Assembly: GCA_934047225.1 (NCBI GenBank) | Contig: OW203989.1 | Location: 18,823,977-18,887,976 of the forward strand | Origin: Ypsolopha sequella | Taxonomy: Eukaryota; Arthropoda; Insecta; Lepidoptera; Ypsolophidae | DNA: 64,000 bases | Direction of reading: 5' to 3' | Shown here: in pieces, positions 44,656 through 57,374 of the stretch | Layout: every line of letters starts with the position of its first letter | Numbering within the stretch: position 1 is the first letter of the stretch | Notes under the pieces: model-generated | Databases searched by the model: none | What the model saw: the letters and a program-made list of their open reading frames with translations, nothing else | Told to the model about the DNA's origin: nothing | Translations under genes and position numbers: made by a program

Positions 44656-45230
44656 GATTATTAAATAATGTCACAAACAAATCTAGCAAATATTAAATTA
44701 GTTAGCAATATACGCGCACGTGGCGGCCACCAAAAACTGAATGAGAAAAATATACAAGACAATAAAATACGCCATAGTCGTGTGAAAAGCAGTTATTTTC
44801 TTTTAAATTGTTTTTCTAATAGCAAAATACCAGGAGCGTTGTCATATTGCGTAACAGGCAGAACCGTATAAAACCATTTAAAGCATTTTAAGTGAAAGTT
44901 TTTGGCACATGTAAAATAGATTACTTACATTTATATGGTTTTGTTTTAAAACAATCGGTTATTTTACAGATTTTTGTACAAAAGAAAACTGTTTAAGAAT
45001 ATAATTATAAATGTTTTTTAATGTCGTAAATTTTTAACTTCCCATGATTAAGCGCCTTTATATTATTTTCAATGAACAGTTTCAAGCCTTATTGAGTATT
45101 TAGTAGGTTTTAACACAAAAAATCTCAGTATCCAAGAATCCTAGCATTTAACTGGTTTTACCAGAAGAAAGAGCAAAAAAAAAACGGAATATAACTGTAT
45201 TATCACCTCATTTTTGGCAATTTTGTCACT
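44656..45230. other. No recognisable gene
   Basis: AT-rich and non-coding. Confidence 0.45.
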
Positions 45231-45234
45231 TAGT

Positions 45235-45380
45235 CGGTTCTCACAGTATACCCTCGATATGTAAAATACTCGAAAAAGGGATAACTTTGCAAAAAAAAAA
45301 TCATTTTGGCGTGCCAACATCAAAATTCGAGTTCAGTAGAGCAATTTAGTAAAAAGAGCTCATTTGGCCAACTGATACCG
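45235..45380 (-). repeat. Interspersed repeat 'GGCGTGCCAACxTC', copy 2
   Basis: An inverted, internally deleted relative of 36025-36450. It shares TATCGAGGGTATACTG (complement at about 45246) and GATGTTGGCACGCC (complement at about 45308). Confidence 0.6.
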
Positions 45381-47950
45381 TCCATACTGCTAGTATGAAG
45401 TAATAAAAGCTCCGAAAACTAAATTAAGAATGAGGATGTTCAAATTATGAATGTTCCTGCTTTAAATACTAATCTACCGAAAACTTATGTGCTAATAAAT
45501 ATACGAAAACTACCGAATGAAATACTAAAAATTCCGAAAACTACTGTCAGATATTTTTGTCGTAGATCTCCGAATAAACATTTTTTTTGTATGACATGAA
45601 TTCTGTTAAAACTAAAGACCTTGCCTCGCTCCGCTCCGCTTTCCTCGGCTCCTTATTTTATCTTACATCTAAACCTAACAAGCTTTTGCTTGCTTCGCTC
45701 GTCGTCGCACCTATTTTTGTCTTTTGGTTCATAAGTAGTAATTTATTCGAACATTCATTTTTTCAAATCAGGTCGTGAGAAATTATTGTTTGCTATGTTT
45801 ATTTTATTTTGTCGGTATATGATACATAGTTGAATAAGTATATATTTCGTAAACTAATTTTGCTGCTGCTCAGATAGTATAACAGTGTGCAGTTCGCTGG
45901 GATTTAATTTGTTTTTCAGAGGCTTTATTATTATCCGCAGTTAATCCATAGATGACATAATTATTATTATTCTGGTGAGTTAATCACACTTAAATTACAT
46001 TTATTTTGGGTTTTTGAGAATGAAGAATAGTTTTATGCGCTACAATAGTGAGAAAATTAATTGAATTCAAGGATGAATCTCTTCAAAAATGCAAATTTAT
46101 GTTATTGTTTCGTAAATTTTTTCTAATGACCCTTAATAGTAATACGGTCCAAGTACTCATGGATATTAATTACAGTAAGTTTGTAAAAAGTTAACTGTTC
46201 TGAAGCAAAATTATAAAGAAGAATTTGCGAATTATTGTCAAAAATCAAACCGTAATTAAATTTTAAGTCTAAAATAATATTTTTTTGATGTGTATGTACA
46301 TTACGTTTATATTCCTAATTCCTGATGACAAAACCATGTCATCCAGTGATCTAGTAACTAAAAGTGACTTCTCGTTCTCGATCTTAGATTATTTATTGTA
46401 GTCTGCTACTTGCAAACTGTTTTACTGAAACTATTTTGGCTTTTGCAAGGTTGAGTTGAGAGTTGGATTTTTTTGCGTCAAGAGTTAATACGTTTTTCAA
46501 ACCGCTTTTTTACATTTGCTTCGTTAGCTCATGCAAATTCAAATTAAGGCCCTTAATATCGCCAAATGGGTACTTTTTAAAGCCTACTCCTCTTTTATGG
46601 CCAAACCAAAAATATAAAAAAAAATGTATTATGGATTATCAACTCTAGGACAACATATGCAACATTTTTCTTTTTCGTACCACCAAAACTTCTATATGAA
46701 AAATTGTTTCAACTGAATGGTGTTTTTTGGCTTGAATTTCCTACTGCTTCTAAGCGGCTTAGGTGATTTAATTCATTTATGCTTTGATAAATAGATAAAC
46801 TTTATAGCTATAAATATAACATAGAATTATTCAATCGAACAATGACGCCCATGTGAAAAGTATTATTTTCTCCTATTTTGCCCTTTCAAGGACGCAGCGA
46901 GCGTCGTAACAGCCACCACGCATTGTGCACTGATTTGAACGTTATTTCAATGTCGTTTCCGTCGATATTCATACAGACAAACATCGAGCTGCTAATTTGG
47001 CGACGGTAATCGCCTTAAATTCAATATGCACATAACAACTGCACGTGGAGTACGTGTATCAAATGTACTTTACTTGCACAAAGCTGCAAAATGGAAGTGC
47101 CGCAGAAAACCAATCCTACATAACCTCACCAAGGACCCGACAAATCTTCTCATGTTCACAAGGTTTCCGTCTTCAATTTCCAGAGAAAATATCGTATAGA
47201 TCCCTCAGCAAAACAATTTCGTAATTCCTGTAGGGTACTTGAGCATGTTTGGAATAACAATTTTGACAATCTTGGATCGTCACGTGCACACGCCGTCGTT
47301 GTCGCTCGGCCCCTTAAGAAGAGAACCAATCAATTTGAGCCATTGTATTTCTTCTTGTATCTATGAAATTACACGTGTTTATATTTTTTTTTGTTAATTA
47401 GATCATGTATTTTATATATACGGTTCGCTTAGGAAACTCTAAATATTATAGGTGTACTTATGTGGCGCATTTGGTAGTGGACATGTTGTGGAAGCAAGAG
47501 GAAACAAGTAAATAATATATTTCAAATATAAATTTCAAAATTAGCTTTTATCGTCACCCGAGATGAACAAAAAACTCTGCAGTACGGTCCAATCAAGTCA
47601 TATTGGATTTGGCAGACGAAGGGCGCGCCCTTTACTTTGAGGCTTTTGCGTTCACAAAAGCGATTAATTAAAACAAAGGAAATCCGCAACGGGTCCGAAA
47701 AACAAGATTTGTCTTTAAAAATATTCAACCATTGTATCCTTTGTTTTTACATGTATTTGTAATGAGAGAAGTCATTGTCGTACATTTAATGGAAAGAAAC
47801 AAAAAATACTTGTTTATTTTCCAACGTTTTGGTTGAAAGCTTTGATTCGTAGGAGACGTCGAAATGCTCATGTACCTATGCTTTTATGCCTCAACATGTT
47901 TTGATCCCTCTTTGCTACGTTACCCAATACGAAATTAAGCGTTGTAATTG
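45381..47950. other. No gene; small repeat near 45620-45725
   Basis: 45620-45725 carries the inverted copy of the CAAAAATAGGTGCGACGACG repeat, with CTCGCTCCGCTCCGC. 46870-47340 is less AT-rich than its surroundings and includes a 58-codon frame from 47026, but nothing is recognisable in it. The rest is AT-rich. Confidence 0.4.
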
Positions 47951-48415
47951 TTTTTAGGGTTCCGCGTAGTATCTAAAAGATACAAAAGGAACTTTTATGT
48001 TGAGACTCCGTTGTTCATCCGTCCGTTCGTATATCACAGCTCATAACTTTAGAACCGTTAATGATAGAGTCATGAAATTTGGCATAAAAATAGTATTAAT
48101 AAAAAATATTGTCCTAAAAATACACTATGGGTATAATATTGTAGATATTAAAAATTTTATTTTAAAAATATATACTTTTACTATATTTACTGGCACTGGT
48201 TCCGAGAAATCTTTAAAAAACCACAAAAATATGTATGCCCCCCCCCTTATCTCTAAAACCGGTAAACCGAAAAATATAAAAAAATGACGATTACAGATCA
48301 TAACTGGCCAATTACAGGAAAACTATAGCGATTTAAAAAAAATTGAGCTCCAAAGAGAAATATAAGAAAAGAAGTAAAATAAATAAAAAAATATTTTATA
48401 AAGATACAATATGGA

Positions 48416-49728
48416 TACGAGGGGCATGCCAAAAGAAGTTAGATACTCTTTACTCCTTTGATTGACACTGGCAAGTTATACATCATCTTATAGGCTGGTT
48501 GTTTGTTGATATATATGAAAATAGAACGCACATCATTTCTTTTTTTATTTTATTTGGATGAGCATCATTTTTCCGAGAATCTGGCGGGAATTCGCTTGCA
48601 GCAATGGAGCTCAGTCGAAGTGATTGTCGCGCTATGATTTATTATGACTATAAAAAAGTTTTAAGCCTCAAGAATGTTTTGAACTTTTGGCTACTACTTT
48701 TGGTGAGTCTGGTTGCTCACGAATAACAGTATTTAATTGGTTTGCTGAATTTAAAAGAGGACGGGGATGTCTCAAAGATGAAGCGAAGACAGGTTGGCTG
48801 CCAACCGCGGTCACAGAAGAAAACGTTCGTGCAGTCGAAAAACTTATTCGCGAAAACCAACGAATTATGTATGTAGAGCTGGAGCGAGAACAGGGAATTG
48901 GATCAGCAGCAATGCAAACCATAATTCACGACCACCTTTCTCTCCGTAAATGTTGTTTGAGATGGTTGCCGCACAAACTTACCGATGAGCAGAAAGACCG
49001 TCGGTTGGATTGGTGCCTATTCATGATAGATAAATTCGACGGTGGCGAGAAAAAAAATGTGTATGATATACTGACTGGTGACGAAACATGGCTTTATAAC
49101 TATGATCCCGAAACAAAGTGACATTCGACTGTATGGTGCTTTGAAGATGAGCCAACTCCAACGAAATGTTGCCGTGCACGAAGCACACAGAAACAAATGG
49201 TCGCTTCGTTTTTCAGCAAAACGGATCATATTGCTACTGTAGTGCTAGAGAATCAAAGAACAATGAACTCCGAATGGTATGTGACAGTTTGTGCTCCAAC
49301 AGTAATATCAGCTTGGTGTGACAAGCGACCGAAGTCAGGAATCCGACGCCTTCTCAGGCACCACGACAATGCGGCGTCGCACACGTCTGCCAAAACACTT
49401 GACTTTTTCGACTCAAAAAATGCGTCAATCCTCCCTCACTCACCATATTCCCCTGACCTAGCACCTTGTGATTTTACCTGTTTCCAAAAATCAAAGAAAA
49501 AATAAAGGGGAAGAAGTTTGAAAGCAAAGAAGATGCACTGGCTGCCTATATTTTTGAGATTTCTGAGGTGTCTAAAGAAGAGTGGTCATTGGTATTTTCC
49601 AATTAGTTCAGACGTATGGTAAAGTGTATACGTGCTCAGGGTGAATACTTCGAAAAGATCGATACTTGTAATAAAGAATAAATTTCATAATTTTTGAGTA
49701 TCTAATTTCTTTTGGCATGCCCCTCGTA
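48416..49728 (+). mobile_element. Mariner (Tc1/mariner superfamily) element, 1309 bp
   Basis: The element runs 48418-49726 with TIRs CGAGGGGCATGCCAAAAGAA + GTTAGATACT. The right end matches with one difference over about 30 bp. It is flanked by TA duplications at 48416-48417 and 49727-49728, the mariner target site. The full length is typical of mariner. The transposase inside is broken (separate entry). Confidence 0.95.
48604..49681 (+). pseudogene. Mariner transposase, inactivated
   Basis: It starts MELSRSDCRAMIYYDYKK, as mariner transposases do, and ends in a YFEKID-like C-terminus with TAA at 49679-49681. The N-terminal helix-turn-helix region (TVFNWFAEFKRG) and the linker are present. 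The catalytic triad is D,D34D: TGDETWLY (near 49079), RHHDNAASHTSAK (near 49361) and YSPDLAPCDF (near 49446). Lesions: a one-base deletion near 48673, an in-frame TGA at 49119-49121 where an invariant W-S/H-T-V-W segment should follow, and a frameshift near 49490 before the KIKGK-like C-terminal part. Otherwise the frame is well kept, so inactivation is fairly recent. Subfamily not assigned. Confidence 0.93.
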
Positions 49729-50154
49729 TAAAATTGTAGGTATTAAAAAGCTAATTGTAAAATATATAGTTTGGCTATATATAATTGCATCTATTTCGAG
49801 AAATGCTTGAAAAACCATAAAAAAATGTATGCCCCCCCCTTATCTTCAAAACCGGTGGATCGAAAAATGTGAAAAAAATTATGGTAATATGCGTTTACGT
49901 AAACATTACAGAAAAAATAAAGCAGTTAAATTTATCATCCACAATAAGAAACCGTACGCGAGGCTGACTCACACTTAGCCGGTTTTTTTTAAGGCGAAAG
50001 TATTCGGAGAAATCGGTCCTATTCCAACGCTTTCATTTTACACTTGTCTATCCTTCTCAGCGGAAGCGGGCCGCTCAGAAATCTTGTTATTTCAAGGTGT
50101 TATCATAATTTTTTTTGGAATTTGAAGGATGAGTTTTTAATATGACGGCCGTAT

Positions 50155-50550
50155 TATATCTTATTTTGTACGACGTTTTGTTAAGATTATGTTTATTTTG
50201 CGAAATCCATCGCTATGAGGCGTGAAATCAGATAACGCCCTCGTAAGCGTTCTGTATGTGCGGTACAAGCTAGTATACCAAGCAGATGTAAAAATAACAG
50301 TGGACAAGTATGGTGGAAGAATTCGCCGGTCTAGGTAGGAACCTCGGTGGCGCAATTGGTAGCGCGCTTGTCTTTATAACAAGAGGTCGCAGGTTCGAAA
50401 CCAGGCCCGGGGAATTTTTTCAAATTCTTGTCTTTGGATTTGTTTCTGATTGATATTTTCTAGTTTGTATTGCACTCTAATAATATTTAGTTTATTTTGT
50501 TATAAGTTTTATTGTCCAAAACCTATTATTACTCCAATTAAATGATATTT
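50155..50550 (+). repeat. tRNA-like SINE head inside a second repeat
   Basis: 50340-50415 has a tRNA-Ile(TAT)-like shape (D-arm GGCGCAATTGGTAGCGC, anticodon stem TTGTC/CAAGA region, B-box-like AGGTTCGAAACC), but acceptor and T stems mispair. The flanks GCGAAATCCATCGCTATGA (50200) and TTTGTTTCTGATTGATATTT (50440) are adjacent at 59486-59525. So about 228 bp containing the tRNA-like head is extra here, compared with 59.5 kb. Confidence 0.6.
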
Positions 50551-51240
50551 AGATTGTAGTTTAGACCAATCTTCGCGATTCTATTGGAAACAGCAAAATG
50601 GAAGTAATATATCTAATGACCGAAATATTATGATTAAAGAGTGAAATACGACACTTAAAAAAAAGTACTGTTTCAATTTTGTGGTTTAAAATGAGTTTGA
50701 AAAAAAAAAATTGGGAGAATCCCTCTTTACTTCTGGAGTAGCAAAGAGCCTTAACCATTCTTTGGCATGCCGCTCTATTCATTGCCGTATTCTTGCTTAC
50801 TGAACTTTGGTAGAACAGCTACTAAATTTCAAAGCAACAGCAACAGCAATTAAACGTGAATCTGATGCAAGTAATGTTTTCAACTTTCCGAAGTTTCCAT
50901 TTCACAGTGAGGGAAACTCCTCTGCTCGATTTACTTCGGATACACTCAAAACTTTATACTCAAGAGGCACGGAAATATTCTGGCGGAAATAAATTCTAAT
51001 TCCTGTGTCAAAAAGTCTTAAATCCTTTTGACTCAAACGAGGATTATCAACGCAACCTATTCCCGTTAGCTGTACGTGCGTAAGCGATTACTGATCGTGA
51101 CATCGGCTTGTGAATCAGCGATTGTATTGGATTTTTATTGGCTACTAGCTTTTTTGCCGATACTGCACTCGTGTTGAATATAATGTCACCCTCATTTTTT
51201 CTGTCTTGGTTTTATTGAAGAGGTATCTAAAGAAAGAAAA
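50551..51240. other. No recognisable gene
   Basis: AT-rich and non-coding. Confidence 0.45.
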
Positions 51241-51243
51241 GGA

Positions 51244-51500
51244 GAAAAAAACACATTTATTACTGCAATAGCCTTACAAATACAGTTTACACTTAATATA
51301 ACTTACTTTCAATTACATATACATAGTTACAATTACAAATTACTCGTATAAAACGGTCACGGTGCGTCTGTTGGTGTAAAAGGCAGTTGACTCAGCGATG
51401 TGTTGAAGGTTTGAGCCTTCAGCGCCGATTTTCAGTCAGTGCCTGGAGTACCAAGAGTGTATCAGGTGCAGCGCGGCTCTGTGCAGTGCGCAATAAATAA
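51244..51500 (-). other. Possible 3'-terminal exon with polyA signal, weak
   Basis: On the minus strand a short frame (AEGSNLQHIAESTAFYTNRR, TVTVLYE, stop) is followed by an AT-rich tail and an AATAAA at about 51257. It has higher GC than its surroundings. It could be the last exon or 3' UTR of a transcript, or an LTR/LINE piece. I do not recognise the peptide. Confidence 0.2.
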
Positions 51501-51679
51501 ATTTTAACAGAAATAGCTATATGTATACCATTATAGTATAATACTAAATATATTATGTACTATGATATTAATAAAGTATATAATAAGTACTAGTTAAACT
51601 AATATAAAACGATATTTATGAAATATATAAGTATACACAATTTAACTTAATTAAGAGCAGGACAACTCAAGGTCGTTGA

Positions 51680-52015
51680 GGCGATTTAAGTCAGCCAGAC
51701 TAGCGGCGAGCAGATTTCACTCGTAAGGACCCAAGTTCGATTACTGCCTGCTGGTAAAGCATGCGCTATCAATGGTCCTCGGGATTTAAAGCTAATTGCT
51801 GAACCTTTAAGGAAAACGCTAAGACATCTGACCAAAAATGCATGTGTTTGTGCCCGGAGTACGGTGTTAAGACTCACCCCTAACACGGTGGGCCATAGAA
51901 ATCATCGGTGAAAAGAGGGTGTACGAATATTGTTTGTTTTAGTGACAAACCAGACTTGGAAATACCTCTGACACCTCCTCGGAGATATATGTCTTCTCAG
52001 AAAATCCTGCAATAA
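51680..52015 (+). repeat. tRNA-derived SINE, full-length but diverged
   Basis: The head has B box AGTTCGATTAC (51734-51744). The body has GTGTTTGTGCCCGGAGTACG and GAAAAGAGGGTGTACGAATA, and the tail is ACACCTCCTCGGAGATATAT. Confidence 0.8.
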
Positions 52016-52149
52016 AATAGTTGACGGGATTCTGCAAACATAAACATACAGAAAAAAATTGTCGTTTCTTAGCTCCTGTCAGTCACAGCGTAATTTTTTT
52101 TTATATATAAATATAATATAATATATTTTATATATAAATTTATACCCAT

Positions 52150-52640
52150 AAACGTCAGTAGCTTAGCGCAAAATGCATTGCTTAAATTTGTTTTTCTTGT
52201 TTAGAAATTTATAATTGAAAAGCATTTTGGTCTGTGGCATTTAACGCCAATAGTTGAGTATGAGTGAGGTCTATAAAGCAATAGTTTGAAATCCTCATTA
52301 TAATAATGGGTAAACAAAAAATTATTTTGGTTAACAATATAACAAAAAAACACTTAAATAACATTATTCATCTAAAATTCTAAACAACTTAAAAACGTGA
52401 TTTGAAATTGTATCACATTTAGTCATGATCTTTTCAAAACAAACCTAAAATATTATTTTAACTTTGTTTGGACAAGGTCATGACTAATTAAGCATTAAAT
52501 TTCAAACTCATGCTTTATAAACCTCACTAACACTAAACTATGGCGTCAACTGCCAAATACTAAAATGTTTTTCAATGTTTAACTTCTAAATACAAAGTTA
52601 AGTTATGCACTTTGCGCTAAGCGACTGACTTTTAACCTTA
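52150..52640. mobile_element. Fold-back element, about 160-bp imperfect arms
   Basis: The left arm starts CGTCAGTAGCTTAGCGCAAA and the right arm, complemented, starts AGTCAGTCGCTTAGCGCAAA. Similarity continues through GGCATTTAACGCC and GAGGTCTATAAAGCA inward to TAGTCATGATCTT / AAGGTCATGACTA. Arms are roughly three-quarters identical, so this is an old hairpin. Confidence 0.75.
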
Positions 52641-55600
52641 AACCTTCATCAACAGTTTAAACACACGTTTTTGTTACGTATAGAGAAACGAAAAGAAAAT
52701 AGTCATACCACAGTCGCTTGTGATTTAATAATATTTAATAATATTTATTTACTTAATTTAGTTCAGTTTTATCCCTGAAAAAAAAAAAAAAATATTTTAT
52801 AATAGTTTATACATATACATATATAATCATTGAATGTAAATAAGATACCAGTTACACCTCTATATACTCAACACTCTTTAACTCTCGTATTCTTTTTTTT
52901 TTTACCGCACTTAAACATGTTTAACATTAAGTCTTTTTTTTTCCAAATTTTATGATTTATGCGCCTTCTGCAATTTATTCAATAGAAATTTGTATACTTT
53001 TTGTCCTAGGTGTACGCTGAAAAACAGCGGTGTTAGTTTTTTTTATCTAGCAGCACAGCTGAGCGTGCCACCTGTTGCCAAAAAGAATTGTTTTTCTTTT
53101 AAGTTTGTTTATTTTAAATTTACTTCGTAAGTTTGTCTTTTAATTTTTTTTTTATATGTATGTACACTTCATTGTTACGCTTTTTTTTTGGAATTAAATC
53201 TGTTTTCTTTCTTCTTTCTTTCTTTCTTTCACTGCAGAACTATATTGACAATAAAACGGCTAGAAATTGAAAACACGATATATTATTTCAAGTCTCTTAC
53301 ACTCGTGGGGAATGTCTGCTCGAAGTTCTCGTGTATGATTACTATCTGATCATCATTTCCTAAAGTTGAGAGAGGCCTAGTATTACAGAGAATCTTTTTA
53401 CAAGCTTTTAACTTTTAAGGCTTGAATATGCGTGGATTTGGTAAAATTGCGTATATTTAGCTCGATTTGTAGGCCAAACTAGCTAATAGAAAATTCTGGG
53501 AAATATATATGTACTTAATCATGTTTTTCTGACGAATTAAGCCTTTATGGATTATCGAAATTTTATATCTTTACTCAAAAAAAAAATATCTTTATTTACT
53601 TGATTTCATTCTGTACACTCAATTCGCTCGGACCCGGAATATGCGTTTGAAATGAATCTTTCACACAATAAAAGATCTCATTATTATCTACAAAAAAGCC
53701 TTACTACAAATTATGGTTAATGTCCTAATGGAGCCGCGATTTCTAAATAACTGAACTTTTGGGTGCGCGGCATCTGATTAGAGCAGGATAGAGAGTCAAA
53801 AAACAAACGCGTTAGAGCTGGACTGAATTTTAGCATTGTGCAGCCCCTTAAACTTACAATCGGTATACAAAAATATTCGCCAGTTAACATTGCGCGTATA
53901 ATCACAGTCTTGATGGTAGAGTTGTCAATGGAGAAGGAGAGCAAATTGATAAACACATAATGACATTAACATACATGCATATTATGAATAAAACACTGTA
54001 CAAGCAAAAAAAAAAAGTAGAAAACATACTATGCAATGCATCTATACAAAGAGGTAACGCCCACTTTAAAAAATCATTCATGTGTAGATGGCCGTATTTT
54101 AGTTGATTTTATTTATATATGTGATTAAAGCAAGTAAAAAGGGTTCCTTTTTATAGTTATAATTATCATGTTTCTAAGGTTTTAGTGTAATGTTTGTTTC
54201 TTTCTAATAAAATAATCATATTCTAGGTAGGACACAAATGTCTAGGTACATATATAACTACGACTGTCCGAAAATAAGTATAATGTTTTCAGGGTCCATG
54301 TATGTAGATATGTATGTTTGTCCTTTCTTTATTATCTCCTAGAGCAGCGTAGTTCGATAGATTTTGGTGATGATAATCCTAAAAGTATCATATACCTATA
54401 CAGTATGTACAAAAAAACCAAAGAGCCATAAAATGGAAAAAATACTCATTGAACGTTGCTAATAACCTAAACTACTGTATGGATTTTGATAAACGAGGTC
54501 TCAAACGATTCATGATAATCCGTAGAGTGGCATGCACAACATACAGGATTTAAATAATAACCTCACAAAAAACAGGTCGCAAACCAAGAAAGGAGTGTAA
54601 AAGGCTAAAAACAGGTTGTGGAAAATAACCAGGAGTCATAAAATGGAAAAAAATATTCAATGAATGCTGCTAAGAAATAAACATCCATACTATCTTTACA
54701 TAGTGTAAAAGTTAGCTTGGATGTTAACATAATAACTTAGAAGCCATAATATAGTAATGGTGTAGAGAGATTTGACTTCAAAATCAGACAAATTACCAAT
54801 TTTACCGTAATATTTTTGTGGTTGCAGAGTAGTTCAGCGTATCACTGATTATAATAGTGTATGAAGCCCAAGGAGTCAGAGATCAAGAAGGATGTAATTA
54901 GAGACAAATAAATAATTTCGGTTAGAATGAGGCTCGGCTATCACATTTGCCAAATACATTTTACTTGAGGATCAAACCAGAGATTCGGAACAAAGTTTCG
55001 GTCGGAAAAGTCGGGGTACTAAAAATATGTACTCTAAACAAAACTGATTCGACTGCAGTAAAAATTCATACTAACAAAAAATACCTACATTACGAAATGT
55101 CGATGTTCATTTTGTACATGAGATTTCCTCCGGATCAATAACGCATTGACTTTGACTATGTGTACATTATGTCAAGTAAAGTATTTCTTGAATATTTTGT
55201 ACCTCCTAACTAATACTTCTTATTTTGAACTTTTTAATTCACTTTTTGTAACGACAGTCGTGTTTTTATTCTTTTATGATTGAATTTTATAATTGGCATT
55301 GCTTTTTAGAGCTTATTAATTATCACGTTTGATTTTTCATAATGTTGTTACCTAGTAGGAAAGTTTAATAAATTGAAACACAAAATTCGTTCATTAAGGG
55401 TTAGAGAGTACAAAAATAAACAAAGGTTCGTGGCTATGGTTACATTTTCTTCTCAATAAAATACGAATTATCAAGTCTGTTAGAGAAATTGCCACTGGTT
55501 TTATATAATACAATTGTGTAACGTATTGGCTATTGGCGTATCTATTCAGAACACATATTAAAATTTCTTGGTAGGAGAATATTCGATACGCTGGTAATTT

Positions 55601-55785
55601 TCCACGAGTTTCATCTAACATACACATTATTCCGCGTGTACATAATAAAATATGTTGCTCTTTTCCGAGTAAACACAGGAAATATAATGTCAATAATGTA
55701 GTAGATGTTAATTTAGGAAATTACCTCTCTTACGTGTTTTGTTTCATATGAATAATTATATTATTTCATTATAATTTGAAAAAAC
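52641..55785. other. No gene; TTTC microsatellite and a 50-bp direct repeat
   Basis: 53204-53230 is a (TTTC)n run. 54418-54470 (GAGCCATAAAATGGAAAAAA…) recurs at 54628-54678, about 210 bp apart. The remainder is AT-rich with no coding similarity. Confidence 0.5.
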
Positions 55786-55787
55786 TT

Positions 55788-56373
55788 TTAACCCGCCACT
55801 GGTGACGTTATATATATGTCTGTGAGACCGAGTAGTTCGAAAAAATCCAATATTTATTTCACCGTTCATCGAATTACATTGCGATTTCGAGTAGCTGCCT
55901 TATTCCACGCCCCTTATCGTTCTCTTGCCATGAATGTAAAAAAACGTAGCACGTAGTACCTACTTGCTCGAGTTGTTTGGCTGTTGAATATGAGGGATTT
56001 TAGTTTTTTTTTTTTTTTGGTAGGAGTATTACCAATTATGTTTCGTTGTTTTATGTTTCCAATGTCATAAGACTGACTAAGGTTGATTTCATAGTTAAAT
56101 ATTTAAGATTGTTGTGACATCTAATAGTTCAAAAAATATTGTTAAAATACCTTATAATTTTAATGCATCCAAAGATATTGTCTAATGTTAATAAAAGAGA
56201 TTTGATTTTTGAAATACTTATGTTTTGTTGACAAAAAATATCTAATTTTATTTCCAGTTTGGAAAGCAGCATGAACACTAAATTATGTAAAAACTCATGG
56301 TCAAAAATCCCTGTGCTTGAGACTGGGGTCGCCAACAATGTTAGTCAAATACACGTCACCAGTTGCGGGTTAA
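55788..56373. mobile_element. piggyBac-type MITE with TTAA TSD
   Basis: The element is 55792-56369 (578 bp). The left end is TTAA|CCCGCCACTGGTGACGT and the right end is ACGTCACCAGTTGCGGG|TTAA. TTAA duplication plus CCC…GGG termini is the piggyBac superfamily signature. The interior has no transposase. Confidence 0.85.
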
Positions 56374-56900
56374 ATAAATATTTTCGGTAAACATAGTTCA
56401 ATGAATTCAGAAAAACACAGAGGGCTTAATATATTAGGGGTTGAGTTAATATACTTTAGTTTAAAAAGTTTAGGAAATCAAGAAATTAATAAAAAAATAT
56501 TCCATTCATGAATTTAAATGAATACTTTTCTATTGTAAACCTTCTAATTTTGCTATCAAAACAGAATCAATGAGAATAAAATTATGTTGTTTGCTATTTT
56601 GTACGAGATAACTTTAAATGAATTCCAACATAATAACAATATTATTTAAAGTAATTCCCAAAGGATTCGTGTATCTTTAGTCAAGAAGCTGTTTTTGAAG
56701 CACGGTAAATACGCCTTTGTCTGCTTCTCGGAAGCCATCTTGTATTTAATAGACGTTCTGAATAATGTATTCATCTGAAGCAACGTGAAAATGATGATTA
56801 CATAGACAACATATACGTAGGTACATAATACTCGAACATAAGCAGGGAAAATTACCCGCCTAGGTGATATTTACGTTACGTTTTGTAGGTAAACATTGAG
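56374..56900. other. No recognisable gene
   Basis: AT-rich and non-coding. Confidence 0.45.
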
Positions 56901-57374
56901 GTATTTTTAGGGTTTCGTAGTACCTAAAAGGTACAAAATGAACCTTTAAGGTGAGACTCCGTTTTACGTCCATCCGTCCATCCATCCGTATGTAACAGCC
57001 TCATAACTTTAGCACTGTTAAAGATAAGACTTGAAATTTGGCACAAAACTAGCATTAATTTGCCCAAATAATGCGGTGAACAAAAATCATTAAAAATTCG
57101 AAATAGTTCAAGATATTTTAAAAATACAATATGGATATCAACTTGTTGATATTATTGTAAAAAAATACCTTAATTAACTATGTTTATTGGTACTGATTTC
57201 GAGAAATCTTTGAAAAACCACAAAAACCGAAACTGGTGCAACGAAAAAAATGAAAAAAAAAATCGATTATAAGTCATAACTGGCTTAATATATAAAAACT
57301 ATTGCTTAGTAAAAAAAAATTACACAGAGAAATATAAAAAAAAATAACTAAAATATATTTCATAACAATACATT

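Larger units (their letters stand above)
47951..49990 (+). repeat. Interspersed repeat 'GGGTTCCGTAGTACC', copy 2, interrupted by mariner
   Basis: The left part 47951-48415 and the right part 49729-49990 together match copy 1. It starts TTTTTAGGGTTCCGCGTAGT and ends GCGAGGCTGACTCACACTTA + GCCGG + poly-T. A complete mariner lies in the middle. Confidence 0.8.

Noticed and set aside
47026..47320. Possible coding exon in a less AT-rich patch
   Set aside because: I looked at the plus-strand reading frames and recognised no motif, and no splice context defines an exon.
50340..50415. Possible functional tRNA-Ile (TAT)
   Set aside because: The D and anticodon arms look right but the acceptor and T stems mispair, and the flanks belong to a repeat. 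Treated as a SINE head.
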